Source: Galeruca laticollis (lineage: Eukaryota > Arthropoda > Insecta > Coleoptera > Chrysomelidae). Taken from it: a DNA stretch of 64,000 bases. Positions 62,400 to 64,000 of the stretch are shown here, piece after piece. Position 1 is the stretch's first letter. Each line of letters starts with the position of its first letter. The notes beneath the pieces are model-generated. The model was given only the letters and a program-made list of their open reading frames with translations. It was not told where the DNA came from and ran no database searches. A program made the position numbers and the translations under genes. Where the stretch lies: the NCBI GenBank assembly GCA_963921935.1, contig OY998176.1, positions 53,097,813-53,161,812 on the forward strand. Reading direction: 5' to 3'.

Positions 62400-62930
62400 C
62401 CATATAAAGATCCCTGATGAATGTGATAGTTAATCATTGGGCAAGTGGACTCCATTTTTCTCAAGCATCCCCTTCAATCCTAACATTACAGGTACTCCAT
62501 CTGTTACGATTATGTAACATTGACTGAGGCCTCCAATTCTATCCACAGATGTCTTTAAAGCATTATATATGTCTGATCCTTTAGTGATGTTATGGAGGGA
62601 GCATATATCAAACAACTCTTTTTTAATGGAAAATTCTTTGGAAACGGTGCATACAAATATTGATAGTTGAGATACATCTGATTGATCGGAACTTTCATCA
62701 AGACAAAGAGAAAAATATGGACTATCTTTGACAAGACTGAGCATGGAAGTTTCTACATGTTCTCCCATATAGGTAATTCTTCTTTATACAGTTTGGTGAG
62801 ACAGAGAAACTGACTCAAATTTTTGAGATAGTTTAATGTCCTAAAATGCCTTTGCCATTTCAATAGAACATTTTTTAACCAAATTTCCATCTGTGAAAGA
62901 TTTTTAGCCTTTGCAATCTCAAGGGAAACT
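62400..62930 (-). pseudogene. hAT transposase fragment (GTF2IRD2/ZBED-like)
   Basis: The open block at 62768-62430 reads SPYFSLCLDESSDQSDVSQL, LFDICSLHNITKGSDIYNAL and YIIVTDGVPVMLGLKGML, the core of a ZBED/GTF2IRD2-type hAT transposase with two catalytic Asp residues (CLDES, VTDG). Just upstream, after a frame change, SLSHQTVYRRITYMG matches the preceding helix of the family. No termini or other domains were seen. Confidence 0.78.
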
Positions 62931-63416
62931 GTGTAAGAAGCATAGGGATTAGTTTAAGGCTGTGTGCGTTATGGACTGACCATAGTAAACGATTGTTTAA
63001 TTCGAGTATCAAAGTGGTGAATATTGACTTATCAATACTAGTACTATTTTTCCATTATAATTTATGCCAAGAAAAAGTTGTATTTGTATTTTGACCAGCC
63101 CTGTGTTTTCGTTAACACTTGGTTAAAACGTTTTAAATACCATGTATAGCATATTACAACTTTACACTGTTGTAAAGGAGGAGTGAAGGGGATTTTAAAT
63201 TTGATACAAAATAGTGTTTCATTTAAAAAAAAAACAGTATCGTTTTTACTTTCGTGGAGTAAACATGTTCTGATAAATAGCATTTATCGCGACGAATATT
63301 ACTGATAATAGTTTGCATAAAAACAAAAAGGACTAAAAATCGAATGTGATAGTGCTGTAAACTGAATTTATACTTTTTATACTGTGTACAAACAATCATT
63401 TAAATACAATCAAAAA
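62931..63416. other. No feature seen
   Basis: Non-coding sequence, probably the 5' UTR region of the LINE whose ORF1 begins at 63417. Confidence 0.35.
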
Positions 63417-64000
63417 ATGATGCCAACTGGTAATGGCCGGGTTTTTTGGGCTTTCCACAAGTTCAACCAACACAAAATAATGTACAAGGTCAAACATATA
63501 TTCCGATGTTCCAAACACCAAATAATATACAGGGTCATGCAATATTCAACAATGGCATACCTTCACAAATGATTTCTTCTCAACCAATGCAATCACTGTG
63601 TCCTTCACAATCAAACCAGTATTACATTCCGCCAAATCAAGAACAATATTTAAATATGCAACAATAATCTAGTAATCATTCAAATGATCAAATACATAAT
63701 ACGCCATATTCAAGAATGACTTCTACCAGTGAAGATGAAGATGACACTTATTCTGCTCAAGGAAATCCATGATCCAAGTTGTCAAAGAAACGAAAAGAAG
63801 GAAATACAGAAGTAGTAAAAATGCTGAAGAAGAAATTTCACTTAACAATAGGTACACGGTACTAAATTCACAAACAGATGGTTCCAATAATAACAATAAT
63901 AATGGTGAAAACACTGACAATGTTAAAATAAGTAAACCTCCTCCCATATTTGTATATGGAGTAGTCAATTTACCAGAGATGAAAAAAAAACTAAGCGATA
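63417..64000 (+). pseudogene. LINE ORF1 N-terminal part, cut by the window end
   Basis: The start MMPTGNGRVFW is followed by a frameshift (about 63445) into a Gln/Asn/Pro-rich stretch (NNVQGQTYIPMFQTPNNIQG). After a stop at 63667 come an acidic SEDEDDTYS, a TGA at 63771, then RYTVLNSQTDG and KPPPIFVYGVVNLPEMKKKL. The last block is typical of Jockey-clade ORF1 proteins just before the zinc knuckles. It continues beyond the window. Confidence 0.65.

Noticed and set aside
1..64000. CRISPR arrays, bacterial operons, tRNA or rRNA genes
   Set aside because: Tandem repeats present are minisatellites or element-internal; spliced genes and eukaryotic elements exclude a prokaryote, and no tRNA cloverleaf or rRNA block was recognised.

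Overview
The window is AT-rich genomic DNA from an animal, almost certainly an insect. It has spliced genes with GT-AG introns of very unequal size, convergent genes with AATAAA signals, and a dense load of the transposable elements typical of insects (pogo/Tigger, piggyBac, hAT, Tc1/mariner, Academ-like, Ty3/Gypsy, LINEs, a Penelope-type hammerhead). I cannot name the species; a beetle would fit, but that is a guess. I see no prokaryotic operon, CRISPR array, tRNA or rRNA gene.

Three host genes can be supported. (1) 437-1839 (+) is a three-exon gene for a basic 329-residue protein that I do not recognise. (2) 4876-40133 (+) is a five-exon gene spread over 35 kb. It encodes an intact 379-residue protein of the mitochondrial malate dehydrogenase family in which the catalytic His, its partner Asp, the substrate-binding Args and the NAD-loop Asn are all replaced, so it looks like a maintained pseudoenzyme. 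(3) 40277-40600 (-) is the last exon of a peroxiredoxin-5 gene, tail to tail with (2); its upstream exons were not found.

Nearly everything else is mobile DNA. Region by region: 1.9-2.0 kb, a hammerhead-ribozyme motif; 2.6-4.1 kb, a decayed Ty3/Gypsy copy; 5.5-8.5 kb, a pogo-superfamily element with TA target duplication, a DDD transposase and a PHD-like finger; 8.9-18.4 kb, a nest of four elements (hAT-ZBED relic, piggyBac, pogo-like, hAT-ZMYM-like), the inner three with exact target-site duplications; 20.5-24.3 kb, a second pogo-like relic; 26-28.1 kb, a MITE, tandem repeats and a foldback element; 29.8-38.6 kb, an Academ-type element with an XPG-like nuclease, interrupted by a Tc1/mariner that is itself interrupted by a DD41D mariner, then partly duplicated in tandem; 41-45.4 kb, scrambled pieces of a LINE whose ORF1 has an SGNH-esterase-like domain; 45.5-52.9 kb, a Gypsy element split by a second Gypsy element and ending in a palindromic LTR pair; 53.8-54.9 kb, a LINE reverse-transcriptase fragment; 56.2-62.0 kb, a full-length I-type LINE with RNase H and a 13-bp target duplication; then a hAT fragment and the start of another LINE ORF1.

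The item I rate highest is the Gypsy element at 45710-49700. Its coding region starts with a SAP DNA-binding domain, and its Pol ends in a macro domain of the TARG1/OARD1 (ADP-ribosyl-hydrolase) type followed by a CCCH zinc finger. All identifications come from reading translations by eye; no database search was possible.
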